A stretch of DNA of 64,000 nt from an uncultured Bacillota bacterium (GTDB taxonomy: Bacteria > Bacillota > Clostridia > Peptostreptococcales > Anaerovoracaceae): assembly GCA_927441425.1 (NCBI GenBank), contig CAKMKG010000026.1:53211-117210 (forward strand), written 5' to 3'. Positions 17,088 through 27,800 of this stretch are shown piece after piece. Every line of letters starts with the position of its first letter. Positions within the stretch are counted from its first letter, which is position 1. The notes below the pieces were generated by a model. It had not been told where the DNA came from and did not search any database. It worked only from the letters and a program-made list of their open reading frames with translations. Position numbers and translations under genes: made by a program.

Positions 17088-18084
17088 CCGCTTCCCTCCC
17101 GATTTTCTCCAATTCTTGATAAGCATGCTCGATTCTGCGGAATAAAGCCTCAGGAAGTGGTAACGCTTCCAATTCAACACCGGTTTCCAGCATACGGTTT
17201 CTGGCCCCCAAGAAAACGCCACCCAGCCAGATTGAGCTGTAATGCCATTCCCCGCGCATTGTCAGCAGCAGCGAAATAGCTCCCGAGGAAAGTGCCGGTG
17301 CAATATAGGGTTTATACCCGAGCTCTCTCGTCCTTAAATTTGCTTCTACCGTTAATTTTGTCAGTTCTCTCGACAATGTGTCATCATAATTATCTATACT
17401 GTTTGCAATCACCAAGTCCTTGCCATGGGGCCCAAATGCCCTCCCCTCCGTCAGGAATGAGCTGTATTTTAATTCCCGCTTTGCATAGTATGCTGCTCTG
17501 CTGTTCATGACGCCCAATCCGTAGCCCTGAATCTGACTTGGTTTTAGTCCGTTGTTGTCGAAAAGGCCTGCTTCATTGGTATTGCTTTCCCGATATGCGA
17601 CTTTGCAAAGAGGATCTACAGGATCGGATACGACCGCAAACAAACCCTGAAATCCCGCTACCCTTGCCATACGAGCATATTCCTTCATTATAGTTTTATT
17701 CGCCTCAAACTGTACCATTCTCACATCAGAAAATTCCGCACCCACCGCAGGCACTGCCTTGGAGGCGCAAAAAACAAAGACATCACAATCAAATAGCGTA
17801 TCCCTATCAATGATCTCCACTTCAGGCAAGCGGTCATATTCCCATGGATATGCCGTTTGATTCATCTCATATTCATACCGTTGCGCCGTATTCCCGCTAC
17901 TGTTGATTCCGATTTCTGAGATCACGTCACCCCCTAATAACTTGAAACCGGTTAGGAGGGCGCCTCCCACATCGCCAAGTCCTAGGATATGTACCCGCTT
18001 TTTCTTTTGTATCGCAAAAGGGGCTTGACCGTAATCCATAACCGCACTGGATTGGTCTTTGACCAAATCTTCTAAGTAATACAT
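17080..18084 (-). CDS. Lactate/malate dehydrogenase-like NAD-dependent oxidoreductase
   Basis: 334 residues. A Rossmann fold begins at about residue 30 (VHILGLGDVGGALLTGFKLLGG). VVSDPVDPLCKVAY corresponds to the LDH/MDH SNPVD segment, SRAAYYAKREL to the substrate-Arg helix, and FGPHGKDLV to the catalytic-His GEHG region. Sequence around these motifs is diverged, so lactate or malate is not assured. It starts after AGGAGGGG, 19 bases after the large fusion gene, in one operon with 18104-22924, 16026-17087 and 15818-16036. Confidence 0.8.
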   Translation of the reverse strand: MYYLEDLVKDQSSAVMDYGQAPFAIQKKKRVHILGLGDVGGALLTGFKLLGGDVISEIGINSSGNTAQRYEYEMNQTAYPWEYDRLPEVEIIDRDTLFDCDVFVFCASKAVPAVGAEFSDVRMVQFEANKTIMKEYARMARVAGFQGLFAVVSDPVDPLCKVAYRESNTNEAGLFDNNGLKPSQIQGYGLGVMNSRAAYYAKRELKYSSFLTEGRAFGPHGKDLVIANSIDNYDDTLSRELTKLTVEANLRTRELGYKPYIAPALSSGAISLLLTMRGEWHYSSIWLGGVFLGARNRMLETGVELEALPLPEALFRRIEHAYQELEKIGREADV

Positions 18085-18103
18085 CTTCCGTACCCCTCCT
18101 TTA

Positions 18104-21100
18104 TTAAATCAGATTTTTCAAGCGCATCAGTGTTTCGATATCGTTGGCGATATAAACAGACGGCGCCAGATTCGGTTCATAGCTCATATGGCTCCCCTTA
18201 TCCGGATATCTTGGTGAAATCAGCGCTTCACCCAGTCTGTTCAGGGTTAGTTTTCTTTCGTATACAGTCTCATACTCCTCCTCAAGTACGGAAAGGATAC
18301 TCCTTGTATTTTCCAGACAAGTCATGGAGAAATCATAAAGCGCTGACTTTGGTACATTCTTTAAGAAATTTGGAGCAACATAGGGCAGGATCAAATTGAT
18401 CGAAGAGAAGAACCCATCCTCCGTGCCGTTCTCACGACTTACGCTGTCTCCTCCAATAAATGGATACATATTTGATTCCACAAACCAGGAATGCAAATTC
18501 GGAATAAAGTAAACACTTTCCACCGTTCTTCCCTGAAGTGTCATTAACTCTTTCCCCCTGCCGGACAAGATCCCAACGATGATCTTGCTCACATCGATCT
18601 TTTCCTGTTTGAAAAGAGGATCTAATTCCTTCATCCTATATCCTTTATGCAGCAAATCATCTACAAGGATCACAGGCCTGCGGAATGATTTTATGGTTCT
18701 GATCTGATTAATCAACGGTGAGTAGTGTGGAAACTCAGCAATTTGGAACCGGTTGATGGTGGGATCAAATCTCTTTTCAGTATGAAGTGATTTGGTGACC
18801 GTGTTCGGCACAGCCATCCCATGCAACATCTTTCCAAAGGGCACGCACATCGATTCCCCCAGCGCTCTGTTCATGTGCGGTTCCTTAGGGACATGATTTT
18901 CCGCTGTAATCCTTTCCATGATCCGGTGATACATCATATCCGCATCAAAGGATAGAATTAATTGGCCCGGATACATCCTAGTCAAGGAAGACTGCAGCCT
19001 TTTATGCGCCTCTTCGATGGCGTTCTGGACCTTCTCCCTTCGATGGAAAGGCTCCTTCACCGTCGGCTCAATATCGCAGAACAGCGTTACCGGGGATTTT
19101 AAGCTCACCCCATAGATGGTTTCTTCACCGCCCTTCTCAAGAACGGGTTGGAAGCCCTGCCGTTTTAGAAGTGCAATCATTTCCTTGTCAATAGGTTCTA
19201 AATCATTGTGATAAATCCCATAGGTAAAATCATTCTGCAAACAAAATACAAGTGCTTCCGTCAAGGCAAGCTGATCGAGATTTCTGATTGAGGTTTCGGC
19301 GGAGAATACGATGCCGCTGAGGACAATGGTTTTTTCATTGGCCAACTCTGCCATACCGGCTTCATGTAAGGTCACCAGAGCTACCGGGATCTTCTTTTTT
19401 TCTCCATCTCTGATTATCACCCCATTGACCCCTGGCTTCGCCAGGTAGTGTTTGGTCTTATGCTGATTCAACCGATTCTTTAACAACGTTTCGGATAATT
19501 CTCCGATCAAGTTTTTGTCGAAGCTCTTCACAAATTCAAATTGAATCCCTTTGGTGCCGTATATGTTTTTATACTGCGGTTCTCTCAAATAGATACTATG
19601 ATCATAGATATAGCTTTGAACCAGAGGGTCAATCAAGTTTGCAATATCTCTGTTAAAGTCAATGTTGTCTCTGATCCTTGTGGAACTGATCTCTTCCATA
19701 TACGGCGGCAATGCAAGCTGGATCACATCGCCTGATATTGTTGGTCTCTCCCGGGTTTCCGAGGGTTTCATTCCATCCGGATGATCCATCTCACTGCCGT
19801 TTCTCTGGAATATGATGTGAGGAAAGCTATGAATAGAATGTTCCGACTGGGGAGCCTGATAAGCAGAAGCCTTATCAATCACGTCGCTGCCGACCACAAT
19901 CGCTACCTCACGGTGAGGGAAGAGAGTTTTCAAATTCTTCAGATCATCGGGATTCCCGAGGTTGACCGGTATGCTATCAGGAAAGAGGTAGACATTCATC
20001 TCATCCGCTACTGACATATTGAGCAGCTTTCTTCGAATCATTTTCGGCTGGGTCCTCTTCGACCAGGAGAACTCATCGATAGCCAGATAAACCTCATAAC
20101 CAAGTTTCTTGATCTCCATGACGACCCCTTTATGTCCCAGGGAAAACGGATCAAAGGTCCCCGGGAAAAATGCGATCTTTTCCATAACCGGAAACAAGTA
20201 ATCTTTATGCAGAAATAAAAAATCCGACAGAAACCGATAGATATGATTAAGGGATGCAGCACTGTTGAAAAACGACAGCTCTGTTTCCTTATGATCCGAG
20301 ATCAAGACAAGCAGCTTCTTATAGATCAGTTCAAAGATGATCTGCTTCTCCTCAAGGGTTAGTTTTGCAGTACCGAAAAAGTACTGTCCGATTACCAGCA
20401 GCGCTTCTTGATTTATGACATCATGATAATTAGACAAACCTTTCAGAATGAGTCCCAATACGGTTTCTCTCCGTTTCTGATAAACGGACGGGTCCTCCTG
20501 GAATCGTTCCATGTAGGATGGGTAGTTTTCCAGCATAATGCCGAGTGTGTTTAAAGTAACGGAGCTCACCCTGTCGTTTGTACTATCCAGAAGCTTTTTA
20601 TAGTCAAGGATGAGCTCATCCAGCTCATTTGGGTGAAGATGTAAAGCAAGCACACCCAGATATTCAGGAATGTACTTGGAAAATTCGTACTCGCCGATCT
20701 CAAGACCCTTACTGAGTTCCACGGCCACCTCATTTCTTTCCGACAAGGTCAGCAGCGGAATGATTGAAAGCAAGGCCTGGCCGGCCCTATGTCGCACAGC
20801 TACCCGTTCACTCACCTTGATTAGGTTGGAAAAATGCGCAGCAACCTGAAGAATTTGACGAGTAGCCCCACAGCGGATATGAGATAGCAGAAGCTCAATA
20901 TTCACTGCCTTTAGAACCCAGGGAGTCGCTGCCTTCAAATTTTCCAGAAAAATTTCCGAAACCGCTGTGGGGTCCTGATAAAGACATTCCGTTAGGTTAC
21001 CCACCTGATTTGCTGAAAACCCCAGATGATTATTTATTTCATGTTTTAAATATTGAATGCCTATAACCTCATTCGAATCGATCTGATTCATACAATCCTT

Positions 21101-22924
21101 AATCCAAGATGCAATTTCCTCACGATTGTCGCCAGCTTCCGCCAGATGTTCCATGAAACGAAGTGCAGCAATTTGCACCTCAAGGGAGTTTCTTTGCGCG
21201 AGACATCTAGTAAATTCCATCAGCATGCCCTTGTCATCCTCGGTGCACATAGTCAGCGGAAGGGCAAGTATTGAATCCAACAAAATAAATGCGGTTGAAT
21301 CGCTGTACTTCACGGTATGGTAATATCGGAGAAAGGACTCCAGATACTTCCGCATCTCTTCTTTCTTGCACCGCTCCAAGGCCGAGCTTATCACGAATTT
21401 CAGCGTATACCCCAACCATCTTCTATGCTGCTCCGTCACCTTATGATCCGGTGAGATAATGATGTTTAGATAGTAATCCCAAAGCCCAAGGCTTGTTATT
21501 TCATCTGCTTCTCTTTGTACCCCCTCCGGCAGCTCTTTTCTGTATTCTTCATCGATGTGAACGATGATATTTCCGATCAAATCCGCACTCTGTCTCCTGA
21601 TATCCCCTTCTCTGTGCATGAGAAGCTCATAAAGGAAGTTTATGGTAACGATCTTCTGCTTCTTTGTCATATAGGTAAAATATTCCCCAAAGATGTTGAT
21701 GTACGCCCTGATATTCTTCCAATTCTTTTCACTTCTTGCCGCCTCCATGATATCCCCGAAGGCAGCTTGGCTGTTTAACTTATGCATCACGTGGATATTA
21801 TGCTGGATAGCCAGGTGCTTGAGACTTCTAACTGCTTCCTCGGAATGGTACAGGACTGCATCCCCCCGCTCCGGCGTCTGTATTGTGCTGGTCGATAAAT
21901 CCGTGTTGATCCCCAGACTTATCATGAACTCCTCAAAATCCTTCAATTTGTTGTAAACCTTGATATAGCGATCTTTCTTTGCCTCATCCACATCATCCAG
22001 CTTATTGAGTATCACATCGAAGGCTTCCTTTAAATCATAGAATTTTATCGATTCCTTTCCTTCCGGATCCTTCCAGCTTTTTACCCTGAAATCTGCATAG
22101 ATTAAAACCAACGATTCCACAGAAAGGTTTTCCAACTCCAGATCCCAGGTGGAATGATTTGTCGCAATATGACCGATGGTTGGCATCCGGTTTCTTTTAA
22201 AATATTTGTCAGTATAATAGTAGTGAAGATAAGGGAGTCGTTTGATTTCCTTCGGCTTGCAGCCATATTTTCCGATATCATGTCCAATCGCCGCACCGGA
22301 AACAAGCGCGATATCTATGGGAGTATCTACATTCAGAAGCTGCCTGCTCACATGCATGGCAATATAATGGACGCCGCAAATATGGGACAGCGTCTTGTGT
22401 CTCGTAATTTCCGAACCAATTCTCATAAACTCATAAAGGTAGTTTTCTCGGAAGAGTTTCAGCAGTCTGAAGTATTCTTCTGCAGCGTCTGTCTTTTTTG
22501 TTTCATCCGCATTTAGGAACTGCATATGGATTTTCGGCTGAAAGCCTTTGTTTCGCCTTTCAAAGCACAGAAATATTCTCAAAACCTCCAGATAGAAACG
22601 TCTCCCTGCTTCTTCGGGGGGCGGAATCTTTCCCTCCGTGTTATCAGGAAACATCTGTTCAAGGGTATGTTCGAATATGGAAGGAAGCCATCCAGCCTTA
22701 GGTTCGGCGGATAGTAAATGTAAGGCATGTTCACAAACCTTTAATACATCACGGCAACTAATTTTATCTTTCTCTATAATAAATCTTATATTCTCTTTCC
22801 AATTTTCCTCTCGGAGCAGCTCACCCATGGTTTTTTTAGAAAGCTTTATCGTCTTCAGGAATTGCTTATCAGTCAAATGGTTGATCAGGTCACTATAAAC
22901 CTCTTGTATGATCTTTTCCTGCAT
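18104..22924 (-). CDS. Giant fusion: HD domain, helical repeats, NadD-like nucleotidyltransferase, phosphoribosyltransferase
   Basis: 1606 residues from ATG 22924 (GGAGG in the preceding bases). An HD phosphohydrolase-like domain lies near 180-285 (HICGVHYIAMH, GHDIGKYG, YADFRVKSW). Residues about 330-900 are long helical segments resembling HEAT/ARM repeats. At about 915-1110 there is a complete NadD/CoaD-type nucleotidyltransferase: FFPGTFDPFSLGHKG, VVGSDVI and ISSTRIRDN. A possible acetyltransferase-like region (about 1130-1260) precedes a C-terminal phosphoribosyltransferase whose PRPP motif is RPVILVDDLLHKGYRM (about 1416). HD plus NadD mirrors the common nadD-yqeK gene pair. A role in NAD or nucleotide metabolism is inferred. 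Confidence 0.85.
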   Translation of the reverse strand: MQEKIIQEVYSDLINHLTDKQFLKTIKLSKKTMGELLREENWKENIRFIIEKDKISCRDVLKVCEHALHLLSAEPKAGWLPSIFEHTLEQMFPDNTEGKIPPPEEAGRRFYLEVLRIFLCFERRNKGFQPKIHMQFLNADETKKTDAAEEYFRLLKLFRENYLYEFMRIGSEITRHKTLSHICGVHYIAMHVSRQLLNVDTPIDIALVSGAAIGHDIGKYGCKPKEIKRLPYLHYYYTDKYFKRNRMPTIGHIATNHSTWDLELENLSVESLVLIYADFRVKSWKDPEGKESIKFYDLKEAFDVILNKLDDVDEAKKDRYIKVYNKLKDFEEFMISLGINTDLSTSTIQTPERGDAVLYHSEEAVRSLKHLAIQHNIHVMHKLNSQAAFGDIMEAARSEKNWKNIRAYINIFGEYFTYMTKKQKIVTINFLYELLMHREGDIRRQSADLIGNIIVHIDEEYRKELPEGVQREADEITSLGLWDYYLNIIISPDHKVTEQHRRWLGYTLKFVISSALERCKKEEMRKYLESFLRYYHTVKYSDSTAFILLDSILALPLTMCTEDDKGMLMEFTRCLAQRNSLEVQIAALRFMEHLAEAGDNREEIASWIKDCMNQIDSNEVIGIQYLKHEINNHLGFSANQVGNLTECLYQDPTAVSEIFLENLKAATPWVLKAVNIELLLSHIRCGATRQILQVAAHFSNLIKVSERVAVRHRAGQALLSIIPLLTLSERNEVAVELSKGLEIGEYEFSKYIPEYLGVLALHLHPNELDELILDYKKLLDSTNDRVSSVTLNTLGIMLENYPSYMERFQEDPSVYQKRRETVLGLILKGLSNYHDVINQEALLVIGQYFFGTAKLTLEEKQIIFELIYKKLLVLISDHKETELSFFNSAASLNHIYRFLSDFLFLHKDYLFPVMEKIAFFPGTFDPFSLGHKGVVMEIKKLGYEVYLAIDEFSWSKRTQPKMIRRKLLNMSVADEMNVYLFPDSIPVNLGNPDDLKNLKTLFPHREVAIVVGSDVIDKASAYQAPQSEHSIHSFPHIIFQRNGSEMDHPDGMKPSETRERPTISGDVIQLALPPYMEEISSTRIRDNIDFNRDIANLIDPLVQSYIYDHSIYLREPQYKNIYGTKGIQFEFVKSFDKNLIGELSETLLKNRLNQHKTKHYLAKPGVNGVIIRDGEKKKIPVALVTLHEAGMAELANEKTIVLSGIVFSAETSIRNLDQLALTEALVFCLQNDFTYGIYHNDLEPIDKEMIALLKRQGFQPVLEKGGEETIYGVSLKSPVTLFCDIEPTVKEPFHRREKVQNAIEEAHKRLQSSLTRMYPGQLILSFDADMMYHRIMERITAENHVPKEPHMNRALGESMCVPFGKMLHGMAVPNTVTKSLHTEKRFDPTINRFQIAEFPHYSPLINQIRTIKSFRRPVILVDDLLHKGYRMKELDPLFKQEKIDVSKIIVGILSGRGKELMTLQGRTVESVYFIPNLHSWFVESNMYPFIGGDSVSRENGTEDGFFSSINLILPYVAPNFLKNVPKSALYDFSMTCLENTRSILSVLEEEYETVYERKLTLNRLGEALISPRYPDKGSHMSYEPNLAPSVYIANDIETLMRLKNLI

Positions 22925-22979
22925 AATATCCTCCATTAACGCTTAACAACTCATTTTAATCCACTATGATCTTACCCCT

Positions 22980-23008
22980 ATTATGCAATCTTTCATCACG
23001 ATTTACAA
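22980..23008 (-). promoter_or_regulatory. Promoter of the giant fusion gene
   Basis: TTGTAA (23003-23008) and CATAAT (22980-22985) with a 17-base spacer on the minus strand, about 55 bases before the start codon. Confidence 0.55.
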
Positions 23009-23096
23009 ACTATTCTGTTAACTTATTTCCATAAAAATAGAAATTTTAAAAATCCACAAATTATTTTTTTAAAAAATCCCTGTGTTTCTTCCGCAG

Positions 23097-23118
23097 TATT
23101 TTACATTAAATGTAAGCC
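23097..23118. promoter_or_regulatory. Palindrome upstream of the first glutamate dehydrogenase
   Basis: TTACATTAAATGTAA (23101-23115) is a perfect 7-bp dyad around a central A. The surrounding 22 bases match those of the element at 28242-28263 upstream of the second dehydrogenase at 18 positions. It is probably a transcription factor site. Confidence 0.5.
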
Positions 23119-23318
23119 TTTTATCTTATATCTTCTGATTTTTGCCGGTTATGTTTTTCGGCCAAAAGCCTGAAAGCCTTTATTTTCTTAATTTCAAGTC
23201 CATACACAGCTTACCCGCCAATCATGTATACATAATACGTTATTCTTCGGTTTCCATTCCTATTTACAGCAAATTACAGTTCGGAATTGTCGCAAGATTT
23301 AAACTTAATTTCGCCGTG

Positions 23319-23347
23319 TTGACAAGTAATTTGGGTTAGAATATCAT
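23319..23347 (+). promoter_or_regulatory. Promoter of the first glutamate dehydrogenase
   Basis: TTGACA (23319-23324), a 17-base spacer and TATCAT (23342-23347). It implies a leader of about 170 bases before the ATG at 23526. Confidence 0.65.
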
Positions 23348-23525
23348 GTAATCAATGAATTCAACAATAGAATTCACTGCATATAGCCCAGCTGGCAAAA
23401 TTCTGCTTAAAAACGATTCCTATTGACGTAGCGAATCTTTTAAGGCAAATAACCGCTATCACAAAATATTATTGTAGAATGGACAGGAATGCGTTCCGTC
23501 CTTACATATTTGGGAGGTTTAATTT

Positions 23526-24812
23526 ATGAAGCAGGTAGGATACAATCCTTATGTAGCAGCCCAGACACAGTTTGACCATGTCGCAAATATCATTGATTTA
23601 GAACCGGCAGTTCGCCAATTATTACGTCAGCCCAGCCGTGAAGTGCAATTTACGATTCCTGTGAAAATGGATGACGGCACGACAAAAGTATTCAACGGCT
23701 TTAGAATCCAACATAATACAGCACGCGGTCCGGCAAAGGGAGGGATCCGTTTTCATCCTCAGGAAACAGCAGATACCGTCAGAGCTTTATCGATGTGGAT
23801 GACCTGGAAATGTGCGGTTGTCGACATTCCATTAGGCGGCGGCAAAGGCGGCGTTATCTGTGACCCTCATAATCTATCGAAGGGAGAACAGGAACGGTTA
23901 TGCAGAGGATACGTCAGACAGATCGCAGATCTAATCGGACCGGTTACGGATGTTCCCGCCCCAGACGTAATGACAAATGGTCAACATATGCTATGGATGC
24001 TGGATGAGTACGAGACAATTACCAGAGGCCATTATCCCGGAGCAATCACCGGTAAGCCCGTAGGCATGGGCGGGTCCCTTGGACGTACGGAAGCAACGGG
24101 CTATGGTGTGATCTATTCTCTTCGGGAATCGCTGATGGGATTGGATATCGACATCACAAAGACCACTGCAAGCTTCCAGGGCTTTGGGAATGTTGCAGAG
24201 TATGCTGCGCGGCTCTATACACAGATGGGCGGCAAGGTGATTGCAATATCCAGCTGGGATCAGCACGACAGTAAATCCTATACATTCCGCAATAAGAATG
24301 GACTTGATATAGAAAAGATGGTATCCATTAAAGACTCATTTGGAACGATCAATAAGAAAAAGGCTCAGGAAATAGGCTGTGAATTACTGAAGGGTGATGA
24401 ATGGATCGCACAGGACGTGGATATTCTTCTTCCATGTGCATTGGAAAATCAAATCACGGTAGACTCCTTTACGAAAATCAGCAAAACAGTTAAAGTAATC
24501 TGTGAGGGAGCAAACGGCCCAACAGCTCCGGATTGTGACATACTGATCAAGGAAAGAAACATTTTCCTGGTTCCAGACTTTCTGGCGAATGCCGGGGGTG
24601 TAACCTGCAGCTATTTTGAGCAGGTACAGTGCAACAACAACTATTTCTGGACAAAGGAAGAGGTTTTAGAAAAGCTTGACTCCAAGATGACATCCGCATT
24701 TCAGGCAGTCTTCAAGCTTGCACGAGAGAAAAAGCTGTATATGCGTGAAGCCGCTTATATTATAGCGATCAATCGTGTTGCGGACGCCGTAAAACTTCGC
24801 GGCTGGGTTTAG
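23526..24812 (+). CDS. Glutamate dehydrogenase, RocG/GudB-type (428 residues)
   Basis: 428 residues, typical of the Bacillus RocG/GudB group, mostly NAD-linked catabolic enzymes that convert glutamate to 2-oxoglutarate and ammonia. The N-terminus lacks the longer extension of the other paralogue. The substrate lysines are in GPAKGGIRFHP and the catalytic region is PLGGGKGGVICDP. The Rossmann start is FQGFGNVAEYAARL and the C-terminal signature VCEGANGPTAPDCD. GGGAGG precedes the ATG. The PEP-synthase-like fusion gene follows after 45 bases, so the two are probably co-transcribed. Confidence 0.93.
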   Translation: MKQVGYNPYVAAQTQFDHVANIIDLEPAVRQLLRQPSREVQFTIPVKMDDGTTKVFNGFRIQHNTARGPAKGGIRFHPQETADTVRALSMWMTWKCAVVDIPLGGGKGGVICDPHNLSKGEQERLCRGYVRQIADLIGPVTDVPAPDVMTNGQHMLWMLDEYETITRGHYPGAITGKPVGMGGSLGRTEATGYGVIYSLRESLMGLDIDITKTTASFQGFGNVAEYAARLYTQMGGKVIAISSWDQHDSKSYTFRNKNGLDIEKMVSIKDSFGTINKKKAQEIGCELLKGDEWIAQDVDILLPCALENQITVDSFTKISKTVKVICEGANGPTAPDCDILIKERNIFLVPDFLANAGGVTCSYFEQVQCNNNYFWTKEEVLEKLDSKMTSAFQAVFKLAREKKLYMREAAYIIAINRVADAVKLRGWV

Positions 24813-24857
24813 GAACATCCCATTGTCCGGGAATTTGCTGAGGCCAGGAGGATTAAA

Positions 24858-27800
24858 ATGTTAAATGAATTACATGATATTTCTGTTCATATACTGAAAG
24901 AACGTGCGAAAGAACTCGAGAGCCTCTACAAGGTCGATGAGGCCTTAAGCAATGATTCCCTGCCTAAAATCATGACGGAAATCTGCAGATCGCTTCCGAA
25001 GGGATTTTGCAATGTGCATGCTTGCTCAGTCATCATTTCTCTGGATGGGAAAATCCATTCCGCCAAACCGATTCCGACGAACAGCATCAGTGAGATTCAG
25101 TCTGATATCGTCGTCAACGGTAGGCTCAGAGGTTATATTAAAGCAATCTATACCGACGACCCATTGTATATGGGTCTTACCTCCTTTATGAAGGAGGAGG
25201 AAAAGCTTTTGGCTACCGTAGCAAATAAGATATCCAACCGGATTTTCTCCTTTGAATACGAGCCGACCGGATCAAGGAGTAACTGGGAAGCAATCCTGCT
25301 TTTCCTGCAAAATACCGACCGCCCGATGCTTCTTTATGTCTGTGAAAAGATGTTTACCTTGCTTGCCAAAAACGACAGGTCACATATTAAGGATATTTTT
25401 AATAAAATGAACTGGTCGAATTTTGATTATCAGGGAGAGATCAATTTTTCTAATCATGACATGCCGGCAGTAGATGTGATCCTTCTGAGCACCTATGTCT
25501 TTGAAGCAGCAAAAGCTTGCCTTGAGGATGCGCAAATATTTGATTACATCAGTCTGTGGATCTATCAGGGAAAATCCTACAAGCTGATCAAGCTGGTGGA
25601 CAGAAAAGACTCTGATGTGAAGGATGTTTCCAATGCTCTGGCAAATTATCTGCAAGCGGTCCAGTCCAATGAAAGATCCAGCAAATCGACAAAACGATGG
25701 CTGATCGTAGAGCTGATACGAAGATTTTTAACCGATAATTCAAAGCTGATCGAAACCGCGAGAAAGTATCTGTCAGTTGAAGATTTTTGCGAACTGTTGG
25801 ATGTCCTGATCTGCTCACCGAAAAGCACCGGTAAGATCGGTGGAAAAGCCACTGGTTTCTTTCTGGCAAATAAAATCATTCAGTCCAATCTGGCGGATAA
25901 GCCGGAATTCAACAATTTAAAAATGGTGAAAACCTGGTACATCTCAGCAGAAGAGCTGGAAAACGTTCTGCACGATAATAACCTTGATGAATTGAATGAA
26001 CACAAATACCGTGATATTTTGGAAATCCGCATCAGCTACCCCAAAATCGTGCATTCTCTCAAGAATTCCCATCTGTCACCTTATGTGCTGGCAGAACTGA
26101 ATCATATTCTCAACCAATGTGTGGACAAACCCTTGATCATCCGATCCTCCAGCTTGCTGGAGGATCAGAGGAACACCGCATTTTCCGGGAAATATAAAAG
26201 CTTATTCGTAACAAATACCGGCACCAGAGCAGAACGCCTCAAATCCCTCGTGGACAGCGTTCTAGAGGTTTACTCCTCCATGTTTAGCCCTGACTCCATA
26301 CAGTATCGTAAAGAACACGATTTGCTGGATTATTCAGAGCAAATGGGAATCATGATCCAGGAGGTGGTGGGGCACCGAATCGGACCTTACTACTTCCCCC
26401 TCTTTGCCGGGGTAGGTTTCAGCAACAATGAGTTTCGCTGGTCTCCACGTATCCAGCGGGAGGATGGTCTGCTGCGCTTGGTGATTGGTCTTGGGACCCG
26501 CGCAGTCGATAGAGTAGGAGATGATTTTCCCATTTTAATATCACCGGGACAGCCGAAGCTTCGCGTCAATCAAGTGCCTCAGGAAATGCAGAAATACTCT
26601 CCTCAGATGATGGATGTTCTGGATATGGAAAATGATCGATTCGTGACCGTTTCCATTGCAGATATCATCAGGGAATATGGCAGTGAAATCCTTGGATTGA
26701 ATCAGGTGGCTTCTGTTCTGAAGGATGATTGTATCATGGAATACAATCGATTCAGCACCGATTCCGAAAATGAAGAAGCCATCATCACCTTCGATGGATT
26801 GATCGACAAGACCCCGATCGTCTCACAGCTTCAGACGATCATGTCACTTTTGGTTGAAAAGCTGGGCTGCCCTGTCGATATCGAATTTGCATGTGATGGA
26901 GAATACTTCTACATCCTTCAGTGCAGACCTCAGAGCAAAGGTAGTGACAATCTGCCTGTCGCCATTCCTACGAATATTTCGGGACAGAATACCGTCTTCA
27001 CCGCAAATAAGTATATCTCCAACGGAAAGGTTACGGGTATTAAAACCGTGGTCTACGTAGATCCTGAAGAATACGGGAAGCTGGAAAACCATCAGGATTT
27101 AGTTAGGGTCGGAAGTGCTGTGAGCGAGCTGAACCGGATTTTATATAGAAGAAGCTTTATTCTGATGGGTCCCGGTCGCTGGGGAAGTCGAGGCGATATC
27201 AAGCTAGGCGTTCAAGTAACCTATTCGGACATCAACAATACCTCCATGCTCATTGAAATCGCACAGAAAAAATCAAGATACCAGCCTGAGCTATCCTTTG
27301 GCACACACTTCTTTCAGGATCTTGTAGAGGCGAATATCAAATATCTACCTCTCTATCCGGAAGACAGCGAGGTTACATTCAGTAAAAATTTCTTTCTCAA
27401 AAATACGAATTCACTGGAGGCGCTCTTGCCTGCCTATGCTGATCTAGCTGATGTGATAAAGGTAATCAATATCTCGGAGAACTATTTCAGAAAAGAACTG
27501 GTTATCCTGATGAACGCTGATCTGGAAAAAGGCATTGCCTATTTAGAACGGCCAGTTAAGCCGGATAAGAAGCATACCGTAGCCTTTATGGACGAACAGC
27601 AACTTCAGGCTGATCCAAAAGACAGTGACGGCTGGAAATGGCGACATTATATGGCGGAGAAGATCGCTTTCAAGCTAGATCTGGAGGCCTATTCCATCAA
27701 AGGGATTTACCTCTTTGGAAGCACCTGCAGCTGCACAGCAAGGCTGAACAGCGATATCGATCTGCTGATTCACTTCGACGGCACCGAAATACAAAAGCAG

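Larger units (their letters stand above)
22937..23525. other. Divergent regulatory region between the giant fusion gene and gdh
   Basis: 589 bases, AT-rich, without a credible gene. It holds the promoter of the fusion gene (22980-23008), a 15-bp palindrome (23101-23115), the gdh promoter (23319-23347), an inverted repeat TGAATTC/GAATTCA (about 23354-23374) just after it, and a small hairpin GGACAGGAA/TTCCGTCC (23481-23501) before the gdh ribosome site. Confidence 0.7.
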
